NCBI GenBank assembly: GCA_945827565.1
Contig: CALZNR010000130.1
Coordinates: forward strand, 1-5,074
DNA length: 5,074 nt
Direction: 5' to 3'
Source of the DNA: an uncultured Prevotella sp.
Lineage (GTDB): Bacteria > Bacteroidota > Bacteroidia > Bacteroidales > Bacteroidaceae
Part shown: in pieces, positions 1 through 5,074 of the stretch
How the letters are laid out: the number at the start of each line of letters is the position of its first letter
How positions within the stretch are numbered: the first letter of the stretch is position 1
The notes under the pieces: generated by a model
Databases searched by the model: none
What the model saw: only the letters and a program-made list of their open reading frames with translations
Told to the model about the DNA's origin: nothing
Position numbers and translations under genes: made by a program

Positions 1-47
1 CTACACACTGCATATCGTCGGCAGCGTCAGATGTGTATAAGAGACAG
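1..47 (+). other. Illumina Nextera i5-side adapter (artificial sequence)
   Basis: This is library adapter, not genome. CTACAC (1-6) is the 3' end of the P5 oligo. ACTGCATA (7-14) matches the Nextera i5 index S506/N506. TCGTCGGCAGCGTC (15-28) is the read-1 primer part. AGATGTGTATAAGAGACAG (29-47) is the 19-bp Tn5 mosaic end. The parts follow one another in the exact order of a Nextera library molecule, so chance similarity is excluded. Genomic sequence begins at 48. An ATG at 31-33 inside the mosaic end creates a false start with the peptide MCIRDS, fused in frame to the ftsX fragment. The likely cause is an assembly made from untrimmed read-through reads. Confidence 0.99.
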
Positions 48-798
48 CTCTGCCTATGTCAAGGAGAACCTTACGGTGACCGTGATGCTCAGCGATGAGC
101 TCTCGCCTGCCCAGGCTCATGGCTTCTGTCGCTCCCTATACAGCAAGCCCTATACTCTGCATGTGGATTATATCAGCAAAGAACAGGCAAAGAAAGAGCA
201 GACACAGGCCATGGGTGCCGATCCGTCGGAGTTCTTGGGTTTCAACCCCTTTGTGGCTACTGTGGAGCTGAAGTTGAAGGCCGACTACGTGAACAGCGAA
301 TGGCTAAAGTATGTCTCACGTGAGATGAAGAAACACCCTTATGTCACAGATGTAGCATATCAGGAGGATTTGATGGACAAGGTGAACGCCAATCTACAGA
401 AGGTGAACATGGTGCTGCTCGTCTTGGCAGTGCTACTCACCTGTGTTTCTTTCTCACTCATCAACAATACGGTGCGTCTTAACGTATATTCGCGCCGTTT
501 TTCTATCCACACCATGAAACTGGTGGGAGCCTCCTGGAGTTTCATTCGTCGCCCTTTCCTTAGTAGTGCATTTTGGGTGGGCGTACTTGCAGCCCTATTG
601 GCGTGTTCACTGCTGGCAGGCGGTCTGTATGTCCTGTACGACTATGAGCCTGGTGTGCAGTTGGTCATCACCTGGCAAGAACTTGCCATCACGGGTGGTG
701 CCGTGCTGCTTTTCGGCATCCTCATCACCATGCTGTGCACCTTCTTCTCGGTCAATAAGTTTCTTCGCATGTCTGCCGGACAGTTATACAAGATTTAG
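48..798 (+). CDS. ftsX: Cell division ABC transporter permease FtsX, 5'-truncated by adapter
   Basis: This is the C-terminal ~249 residues of FtsX, the membrane partner of the ATPase FtsE. In the family, FtsEX sits at the divisome and uses ATP hydrolysis to control cell-wall hydrolases across the membrane; it is not a true transporter. The first complete genomic codon is 49-51. What remains is most of the periplasmic domain (to about position 405), then three hydrophobic segments at about 409-471, 562-639 and 682-750. The loop after the first segment carries the recognisable FtsX stretch around HTMKLVGAS and IRRPF (about 508-558). Bacteroidota FtsX is usually a little under 300 residues with four helices, so about 40-50 residues, including the cytoplasmic N-terminus and helix 1, are missing. 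This is loss at the library junction, not a natural truncation. The apparent ATG at 31 is in the adapter and must not be used. The stop lies 21 bp before the next gene, in a shared operon. FtsX is preferred over a generic FtsX/MacB-like permease because of the short length and the uppP-linked context. Confidence 0.93.
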
Positions 799-819
799 TT
801 TAGAATATACAAGAACAAT

Positions 820-1050
820 ATGGAAAAAAGAAATTTTGCATTTGATAAAGTGAATTTTATACTCCTTGCCATCAGTATGGCAGTGGTGGTGGTGGGCTTT
901 ATCTTGATGAGCGGGCCTGCTTCCACTGAGGCAGCCTATAATCCTGATATTTTCAGTGTGCGTCGCATTAAAGTGGCTCCAGTGGTTTGCCTTTTGGGAT
1001 TTGTTTCTATGATTTATGCTGTGGTGCGCAAACCAAAGGACAAGGAGTAA
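820..1050 (+). CDS. DUF3098 family small two-helix membrane protein
   Basis: This 76-residue protein matches my memory of the DUF3098 family, a Bacteroidota protein of unknown function usually found between ftsX and uppP. It has a short charged N-terminus (MEKRNFAF), a first hydrophobic helix at about residues 12-30 ending in GFILMSG, a linker of about 20 residues (STEAAYNPDIFSVRRIKVAP), a second helix at about 54-69, and a basic tail (RKPKDKE). The linker motif with NPDIFS and a following basic RR is what I recognise. A two-pass inner-membrane protein with both ends in the cytoplasm is likely from the positive charges. The start at 820 is preceded by an A-rich stretch rather than a Shine-Dalgarno, as is common in this phylum. 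It lies 21 bp after ftsX and 6 bp before uppP, so it is almost certainly co-transcribed with them. A role in division or cell-wall lipid recycling is only suggested by this position. Confidence 0.85.
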   Translation: MEKRNFAFDKVNFILLAISMAVVVVGFILMSGPASTEAAYNPDIFSVRRIKVAPVVCLLGFVSMIYAVVRKPKDKE

Positions 1051-1056
1051 GAAGAT

Positions 1057-1902
1057 ATGGACTTATTGCAAACGATAGTAATCGCCATCGTGGAGGGACT
1101 GACAGAGTTTCTGCCAGTTTCTTCTACCGGGCACATGATTATAGCACAGAAACTATTGAATGTGGAATCTACCACGTTTGTCAAGTCATTCACCTTCATT
1201 ATTCAGTTTGGTGCCATCCTCTCGGTGGTGGTGCTCTATTGGAAGCGTTTCTTCCAGTTGAACAGAACACCTGCTCCCGAGGGCTGTTCAGGAATCAGGA
1301 AGATGCTGCATGTGTATGATTTCTATTGGAAACTGCTGGTGGCATTTATCCCTGCCGCTGTGTTGGGACTACTCTTCAACGATCTTATTGACGAGATGCT
1401 CGAAAGGGCAGAAGTAGTGGCTGTGATGCTTGTGCTGGGCGGCGTGTTCATGCTGTTTTGCGACAGGATATTCAATAAAGGCAGTGAGAATACTCGCCTC
1501 ACAGAGCGCCGTGCTTTTATGGTAGGACTGTTTCAATGTATCTCAATGATTCCAGGCGTATCTCGCTCCATGGCAACCATCGTGGGCGGTATGCAGCAGC
1601 GACTTACCCGCAAGGCGGCGGCAGAGTTTTCTTTCTTTCTTGCCGTTCCCACCATGTTTGCTGCCACCGTCTATAAGATGTATAAGATATTCAAAGAGGG
1701 TGGCACACAGATGATAATGGACAATATGGCCACACTCATTGTGGGCAATGTGGTGGCTTTTATAGTGGCAATGCTTGCCATCAAGTTCTTTATCGCTTAT
1801 GTCACCAAATATGGCTTCAAGGCTTTTGGCTGGTATCGCATCATTGTGGGAGCCGTTATTCTGATATGGCTCTGTACAGGACATTCGCTTGAAATAATAT
1901 AA
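1057..1902 (+). CDS. uppP: Undecaprenyl-diphosphatase UppP (BacA)
   Basis: UppP removes a phosphate from undecaprenyl diphosphate to give undecaprenyl phosphate, the lipid carrier for peptidoglycan and surface polysaccharide precursors; its active site faces the periplasm. Extra copies of the family can raise bacitracin resistance. The 281-residue length is typical (about 270-285), and the protein is hydrophobic throughout with many helices. Motif 1, EGLTEFLPVSSTGH, is at residues 13-26 and holds E13, E17, S22, S23 and H26. Motif 2, PGVSRS, is at 166-171 with R170. All of these sit four residues before the E. coli counterparts (E17, E21, H30, R174), so the catalytic set is complete. The start at 1057 puts motif 1 at its normal distance from the N-terminus. 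An AAGGAG lies at 1042-1047, nine bases upstream, although Bacteroidota depend little on such sites. The gene starts 6 bp after the DUF3098 gene and ends 2 bp before truB. Confidence 0.97.
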   Translation: MDLLQTIVIAIVEGLTEFLPVSSTGHMIIAQKLLNVESTTFVKSFTFIIQFGAILSVVVLYWKRFFQLNRTPAPEGCSGIRKMLHVYDFYWKLLVAFIPAAVLGLLFNDLIDEMLERAEVVAVMLVLGGVFMLFCDRIFNKGSENTRLTERRAFMVGLFQCISMIPGVSRSMATIVGGMQQRLTRKAAAEFSFFLAVPTMFAATVYKMYKIFKEGGTQMIMDNMATLIVGNVVAFIVAMLAIKFFIAYVTKYGFKAFGWYRIIVGAVILIWLCTGHSLEII

Positions 1903-1904
1903 GC

Positions 1905-2609
1905 ATGGATTTTATTGAAGGAGAAATCATCTGTCTGAACAAACCTTATGGCATGTCGAGTTTTGGCGCACTGGCAAGGGCACGCACCATCCTGTCGAGA
2001 AGATTGGGGGTGAAACGTCTGAAAACGGGTCATGCTGGCACACTCGACCCTCTTGCCACTGGAGTGCTGATACTCTGTACTGGCAAGAAAACCAAGCAGA
2101 TAGAAACCCTGCAATACCACTCCAAGGAATATACCGCCACCCTACAGCTCGGTGCCACTACTCCAAGTTTTGACAGAGAGCATACGGTGGATTATACTTA
2201 TCCCACAGCGCATATCACCCGAGAGCTTATCCTGCACACACTGCCACAGTTTCTCGGAGAAATCAAGCAGATACCACCAGAGTATTCTGCCTGTAAGATA
2301 GACGGACAGCGTGCTTATAAACTGATGAGAAAAGGGCAAAGCGTAGAACTGAAGCCCAAAGTGCTCCAGATAGACGAGATAGAACTCACCCATTTCGACC
2401 CTCAAACCAAACAAATGAGCATACGTGTGGTGTGTGGCAAGGGAACCTATATTCGAGCCCTGGCACGCGACATCGGACAAGCCTTGGGTAGTGGAGCCTT
2501 TCTCACGGCCCTGTGTCGTACCCGTTTGGGCAATGTGAGGGTGGAAGACTGCATCGAACTCGACAACTTTGAGCAATGGGTGAAGGAAAATACCGAAGCA
2601 CAACAGTAG
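1905..2609 (+). CDS. truB: tRNA pseudouridine(55) synthase TruB
   Basis: TruB converts uridine 55 in the T-loop of nearly all tRNAs to pseudouridine, and in E. coli it also helps tRNAs fold. The 234 residues include N-terminal LNKPYGMSS (11-19), then the catalytic motif GHAGTLDPLATGVL (42-55) with D48 as the expected nucleophile, the same number as in E. coli. Next come PPEYSACKIDGQRAY (124-138) and GKGTYIRALARDIG (178-191), both standard TruB blocks. The protein is shorter than E. coli TruB (just over 300 residues) because it stops soon after the catalytic domain and has little or no C-terminal PUA-like domain. This short form is, as I recall, normal in Bacteroidota, so it is not read as a truncation. 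The start is 2 bp after the uppP stop, which suggests translational coupling. The protein acts in the cytoplasm. Confidence 0.96.
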   Translation: MDFIEGEIICLNKPYGMSSFGALARARTILSRRLGVKRLKTGHAGTLDPLATGVLILCTGKKTKQIETLQYHSKEYTATLQLGATTPSFDREHTVDYTYPTAHITRELILHTLPQFLGEIKQIPPEYSACKIDGQRAYKLMRKGQSVELKPKVLQIDEIELTHFDPQTKQMSIRVVCGKGTYIRALARDIGQALGSGAFLTALCRTRLGNVRVEDCIELDNFEQWVKENTEAQQ

Positions 2610-2612
2610 CAA

Positions 2613-2633
2613 CTGGCACGATGCCAGCTGGCA
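2613..2633. repeat. 12-bp perfect palindrome with overlapping 6-bp hairpin, truB-queA gap
   Basis: In the 70-bp gap between truB and queA, TGCCAGCTGGCA (2622-2633) is a perfect 12-bp palindrome. The hexamer CTGGCA also occurs at 2613-2618, so CTGGCA-CGA-TGCCAG (2613-2627) can form a 6-bp stem with a 3-base loop in RNA. CAACTGGCA (2610-2618) and CAGCTGGCA (2625-2633) form a 15-bp-spaced direct repeat with one mismatch. No T-run follows, so it is not a standard terminator. It could be an operator-like dyad, an RNA processing or stability element, or chance. The bases are certain; the function is unknown. Confidence 0.5.
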
Positions 2634-2679
2634 ACCGATAAAAGAATACTGAAAACCAAAGAATCAATTCAAGCAAAAT

Positions 2680-3840
2680 ATGAAATTATCACAGTTCAAG
2701 TTTAAATTGCCTGAATCGCAGGTGGCGTTAGAACCCCCACACCGTGCTTTTGAAAACGAGGACGGTACGGTGGATAAACTCTATCGACGCGATGAATGTA
2801 AACTGATGGTGTTGCACCGCAAGAGCGGAGTGATAGACATGTGCAGGAAAGATGCCGATGGCAACGACCTGAAGAAGGCTGATGGAACGCCTGATTACAT
2901 GACTTTCCGCGATATTGTGAACTATTTTGACGAGGGCGATGTGTTTATATTCAACGACACCAAGGTGTTTCCTGCACGCCTCTATGGTACCAAGGAGAAG
3001 ACAGATGCCAAGATTGAGGTGTTTCTGTTGAGAGAACTCAATGAGGAACTGCGCCTGTGGGATGTGTTGGTGGAGCCTGCTCGCAAGATACGAATAGGCA
3101 ACAAACTGTTCTTTGATCAGGATGGCCCTATGGTGGCAGAGGTTATCGACAATACTACCAGTCGTGGACGTACACTGAGATTTCTCTACGACTGTCCTCA
3201 CGATGAGTTTAAACAAGAACTGTTTGGACTGGGCGAAGCACCGCTGCCACGCTATGTTGTGAACAGACGCAAGGCCACCCCTGATGATTTGGAGAACTTT
3301 CAAACCATCTACGCACGCAATGAGGGTGCTGTGACAGCTCCCTCTACCGGACTGCATTTCAGCAGGGAGCTGATGAAGATGCTCGAGATTCGTGGCATCG
3401 ATTTCTCCTATATCACCGTACATCTGGGACTGAGTTGCTTTGATGCTATTGAGGTGGAAGACCTTACCAAGCATAAGATGAACTCCGAACAGATGGTAAT
3501 TACTGCAGAGGCTTGCCAACAGGTTAACAGTGCCAAGGCGGCCGGACACAGAGTGTGTGCCATCGGTGTGAGCACAGCACGTGCCACGGAAACTGCTGTG
3601 GGTACTGATGGCTTCTTGAAGGAGTATGATGGATGGACCAACAGGTTTATCTTCCCTCCCTACGAGTATGGCATGGTGAACAGTATGGTGGCCAACTTCT
3701 ATCATCCCGAGTCAACCATGCTGATGGCTACCGCTGCTTTCGGAGGCTACGAGAAGGTGATGGAGGCATATAACCTGGCGGTAGAAAATGGCTATATGTT
3801 CGGTTGCTTCGGCGATGCACTGCTCATTCTCAATGACTAA
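2680..3840 (+). CDS. queA: tRNA preQ1(34) S-adenosylmethionine ribosyltransferase-isomerase QueA
   Basis: QueA transfers and rearranges the ribosyl part of S-adenosylmethionine onto preQ1 at tRNA position 34, giving epoxyqueuosine, the last step but one to queuosine in tRNAs for Asn, Asp, His and Tyr. Recognisable blocks are MKLSQFKFKLPE (1-12), DVFIFNDTKVFPARLYG (87-103), the WDVLVEPARKIRIGN block (127-141), EGAVTAPSTGLHFS (215-228), EDLTKHKMNSEQ (260-271), GWTNRFIFPPYEY (318-330) and FGDALLI (377-383). At 386 residues it is about 35-40 longer than the usual ~345-350. The extra length is two charged insertions near the N-terminus, roughly residues 20-35 and 54-75. Several usually constant positions differ: APSTGLHF for APTAGLHF, HLGLSCF for HVGLGNF-like, IGVSTARATE for VGTTVxRxxE and NFYHPEST for NFHLPxST. 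The fold and family are clear; whether activity is ordinary cannot be read from sequence alone. The start at 2680 gives the family N-terminus and follows an A-rich leader. The last 8 bp overlap folK. Confidence 0.94.
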   Translation: MKLSQFKFKLPESQVALEPPHRAFENEDGTVDKLYRRDECKLMVLHRKSGVIDMCRKDADGNDLKKADGTPDYMTFRDIVNYFDEGDVFIFNDTKVFPARLYGTKEKTDAKIEVFLLRELNEELRLWDVLVEPARKIRIGNKLFFDQDGPMVAEVIDNTTSRGRTLRFLYDCPHDEFKQELFGLGEAPLPRYVVNRRKATPDDLENFQTIYARNEGAVTAPSTGLHFSRELMKMLEIRGIDFSYITVHLGLSCFDAIEVEDLTKHKMNSEQMVITAEACQQVNSAKAAGHRVCAIGVSTARATETAVGTDGFLKEYDGWTNRFIFPPYEYGMVNSMVANFYHPESTMLMATAAFGGYEKVMEAYNLAVENGYMFGCFGDALLILND

Positions 3841-4246
3841 TCACACAGTGTATCTTTCCTTGGGCTCCAATCTGGGCGAGAAAGAAAGGAATATCCAGGA
3901 AGCAGTTCAGATGATAGATGCAGAGGTGGGGCAGGTGCTACGCTGCTCTTCGCTCCACATCACCGAACCATGGGGGTTCGATTCTGAAAATACCTTTGTC
4001 AATGCGGCAGTGTGTTGCATCACCCATCTCACACCGCAGCAGGTGCTGGAGTGCACGGCAGACATAGAAAAACGAATGGGGCGCACGCAGAAGAGTGTGG
4101 GAGGCGTCTATCACGACAGAATCATTGATATCGACATCCTGCTTTACGACCACCTCCATCTCTGCACACCTCAACTCACCCTGCCACATCCCCGTATGTA
4201 CGAGCGTGAGTTCGTGATGGCTCCTCTCAGGGAAATCATGCCGTAG
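3833..4246 (+). CDS. folK: 2-amino-4-hydroxy-6-hydroxymethyldihydropteridine pyrophosphokinase FolK (HPPK)
   Basis: FolK transfers pyrophosphate from ATP to 6-hydroxymethyl-7,8-dihydropterin, making the substrate that dihydropteroate synthase joins to p-aminobenzoate in folate synthesis. The 137-residue protein has VYLSLGSNLGEKERNI (6-21), EPWGFDSENTFVNAA (45-59), the E-KRMGR block (79-84), DRIIDIDILLYD (95-106) with D99 and D101 as the expected magnesium-binding pair, and LPHPRMYEREFVMAPLREI (117-135). Length is within the usual range for single-domain HPPK. I chose the ATG at 3833 because it puts the GSNLG strand at the N-terminus as in other HPPKs. An in-frame ATG at 3788 would add 15 residues that lie entirely inside queA and look like a shadow. 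The start overlaps the queA stop in ATGACTAA (3833-3840), an arrangement that favours translational coupling. It is the probable last gene of the operon. Confidence 0.96.
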   Translation: MTNHTVYLSLGSNLGEKERNIQEAVQMIDAEVGQVLRCSSLHITEPWGFDSENTFVNAAVCCITHLTPQQVLECTADIEKRMGRTQKSVGGVYHDRIIDIDILLYDHLHLCTPQLTLPHPRMYEREFVMAPLREIMP

Positions 4247-4282
4247 GGCAAGGTATTGCATCAGGAATAATGAAAAATATGG

Positions 4283-4296
4283 GGCACTCATGTGCC
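4283..4296 (+). other. Small GC-rich hairpin in the folK-GH28 gap
   Basis: GGCAC-TCAT-GTGCC is a perfect 5-bp stem with a 4-base loop, extendable by one G-U pair (4282 with 4297). It lies 36 bp after the folK stop and 36 bp before the GH28 start, in the only gap where the operon could end. The following bases (TGTCGTTACTTGT) are only mildly T-rich, so a rho-independent terminator is possible but weak. The rest of the 86-bp gap (4247-4332) shows no convincing Bacteroidota promoter of the TTTG / TAnnTTTG type. The A-run TAAAAAAACAAT just before the ATG at 4333 is a typical A-rich leader for this phylum. Confidence 0.3.
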
Positions 4297-4332
4297 TGTC
4301 GTTACTTGTATTCACTAATCTAAAAAAACAAT

Positions 4333-5029
4333 ATGAAGAAAACCTTTTTGACAATCGTATCGGCATTGCTGATGTTCACTGCCGCACAAGCAGACAATCC
4401 CTACAAGCATTACACCAACAACCTGCCCTTCAAAATGGCAGAGGTGAAGGCTCCTGTATTTCCAAACAGAGAGGTAAAGGTAACCGATTTCGGTGCCGTG
4501 GGCAACGGTATAAACCTGTGTACAGATGCCTTTGCCAAGGCGGTAGATTATCTTGCTGCCAAGGGTGGCGGCAAATTGGTGGTGCCTCGTGGTGTGTGGC
4601 ACACTGGTCCCATCGTGCTCAAGAGCAATATCAACCTGCACCTCGACAAGGGAGCAGTGATACTCTTTGCAGCAGATGAAACACTTTATCCTCTGATTTC
4701 TACCTCTTTCGAGGGACTTGATACCCGTCGTTGCCAGTCGCCCCTTAGTGCCAATGGTGCCACCAATGTGGCGGTCACTGGTTATGGCGTGATTGACGGT
4801 AACGGACAGTATTGGCGCCCGCTGAAAAAGGAAAAGGTGACCGATGCCAAATGGCGTGAGGTGACTTCTTCGGGCGGTGTGCTGAAGAATTCCAAACTAT
4901 GGTTCCCTTCTGAGGGCTATGCCAAAGGCGATGCAGGAGCAGATATGAATGTGCCCCGCAACATGAGAAGTGAGGCAGATTGGAACAGTATCAAGCGCTT
5001 CCTGCGCCCTGTGATGGTGAGTTTTGTGA
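4333..5029 (+). CDS. Secreted glycoside hydrolase family 28 (polygalacturonase-like) protein, 3'-truncated by adapter
   Basis: This reading frame is open from ATG 4333 to the end of the insert: 232 complete codons plus one base. It starts with a signal peptide, MKKTFLTIVSALLMFTAAQA, with likely cleavage after AQA (residue 20). No lipobox is seen, so export to the periplasm or beyond is expected. Then comes the start of a right-handed beta-helix: VKVTDFGAVGNG (48-59), AAKGGGKLVVPRG (75-87), TGPIVLKSNINLHLDKGAVI (91-110), TSFEGLDTRRCQSPLSA (124-140) and VTGYGVIDGNGQYWRPLKK (148-166). This block order is that of Bacteroidota GH28 enzymes, which cut galacturonic acid linkages in pectin. The catalytic aspartates and the histidine and RxK motifs of GH28 lie further downstream and are missing, so activity and exo/endo mode cannot be judged. 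Full-length relatives are roughly 450-530 residues, so about half is lost. It begins 86 bp after folK. The last true codon is GTG (5026-5028); everything after 5029 is adapter. Confidence 0.9.
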
Positions 5030-5074
5030 CTGTCTCTTATACACATCTCCGAGCCCACGAGACAGGCAGAAATC
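5030..5074 (+). other. Illumina Nextera i7-side adapter (artificial sequence)
   Basis: CTGTCTCTTATACACATCT (5030-5048) is the Tn5 mosaic end in reverse complement. CCGAGCCCACGAGAC (5049-5063) is the Nextera read-2 primer part. AGGCAGAA (5064-5071) matches the i7 index N703. ATC (5072-5074) is the start of the P7 tail. Order and orientation are those of a read-1 read-through. In the GH28 frame it would be translated as TVSYTHLRAHETGRN, a known adapter-derived peptide that must not be annotated as protein. Confidence 0.99.

Noticed and set aside
31..48. ATG at 31 as the start of the FtsX gene
   Set aside because: It lies within the Tn5 mosaic end of the adapter (29-47). The gene is 5'-partial, with genomic sequence only from 48.
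566..853. 95-residue + strand open frame rich in Cys, Ser and Trp over the ftsX end
   Set aside because: It is a frame-shifted reading of the FtsX transmembrane region and has no independent support.
2142..2612. 156-residue minus-strand open frame across truB
   Set aside because: It is antisense to truB with all its motifs intact and shows no domain of its own.
2728..3705. 325-residue open frame on the minus strand across queA
   Set aside because: It is antisense to a clear queA, has a His/Ser/Leu-rich composition without a recognisable domain, and has no leader. It is explained by codon bias of the sense gene.
3788..3832. Upstream in-frame ATG giving FolK 15 extra residues
   Set aside because: The extra residues lie wholly within queA, have no HPPK similarity, and push the GSNLG motif away from its normal N-terminal position. 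ATG 3833 fits the family.
4248..4259. GCAA-GGTA-TTGC mini-hairpin just after folK
   Set aside because: A 4-bp stem with only two G-C pairs and no T-run is too weak to call a terminator.
4247..4332. Bacteroidota-type promoter (TTTG / TAnnTTTG) before the GH28 gene
   Set aside because: No segment matches both boxes at acceptable spacing. The nearest, around GTTACTTG (4301-4308), misses key positions.
4290..4679. 129-residue + strand open frame overlapping the GH28 start
   Set aside because: It is out of frame with the signal peptide and beta-helix motifs of the 4333 frame. Its sequence is low in family-like features and is a shadow.
29..5048. Inverted 19-bp repeats at both ends suggesting a transposon of about 5 kb
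   Set aside because: The repeats are the engineered Tn5 mosaic ends with Nextera primer and index sequences outside them. The insert has no transposase, only a housekeeping operon, so this is library construction and not a mobile element.

Overview
The window looks like a complete short-read contig from a Bacteroidota bacterium, most likely of the order Bacteroidales and probably Prevotellaceae (Prevotella/Segatella). The evidence is the gene order ftsX - DUF3098 - uppP - truB - queA - folK, the Bacteroidota-type protein sequences, the A-rich leaders before several starts in place of a consistent Shine-Dalgarno, and a secreted pectinase-type gene next to housekeeping genes. The genus is an inference from remembered homologues and was not searched.

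Both ends are not biological. Positions 1-47 are the Illumina Nextera i5-side adapter: the end of P5, an 8-base index matching S506, the read-1 primer site and the Tn5 mosaic end. Positions 5030-5074 are the i7-side adapter: the mosaic end, the read-2 primer site, an index matching N703 and the first 3 bases of P7. The genomic insert is therefore 48-5029 (4982 bp). The outer genes are cut by the adapter junctions, and translating across the junctions gives false peptide ends (MCIRDS at the N-terminus, TVSYTHLRAHETGRN at the C-terminus).

Layout, all on the + strand: the 3' part of ftsX (48-798); a small two-helix DUF3098 membrane protein (820-1050); uppP/bacA undecaprenyl-diphosphatase (1057-1902); truB tRNA pseudouridine-55 synthase (1905-2609); a 70-bp gap with a 12-bp perfect palindrome; queA of the queuosine pathway (2680-3840); folK of folate synthesis, overlapping queA by 8 bp (3833-4246); an 86-bp gap with a small hairpin; and the 5' part of a secreted GH28 polygalacturonase-family protein (4333-5029), which stays open to the contig end.

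The first six genes look like one housekeeping transcription unit: gaps are 21, 6, 2, 70 and -8 bp, all in one direction. It combines division and cell-wall turnover (FtsX, UppP), tRNA modification (TruB, QueA) and folate synthesis (FolK). The GH28 gene has a signal peptide and a separate role in breaking down plant pectin, and is probably an independent unit. I see no RNA gene, CRISPR array, insertion sequence or new defence-type system. The strongest unusual signal is the adapter sequence itself. The secondary points are the long, divergent QueA, the conserved small protein between FtsX and UppP, and the palindrome before queA.
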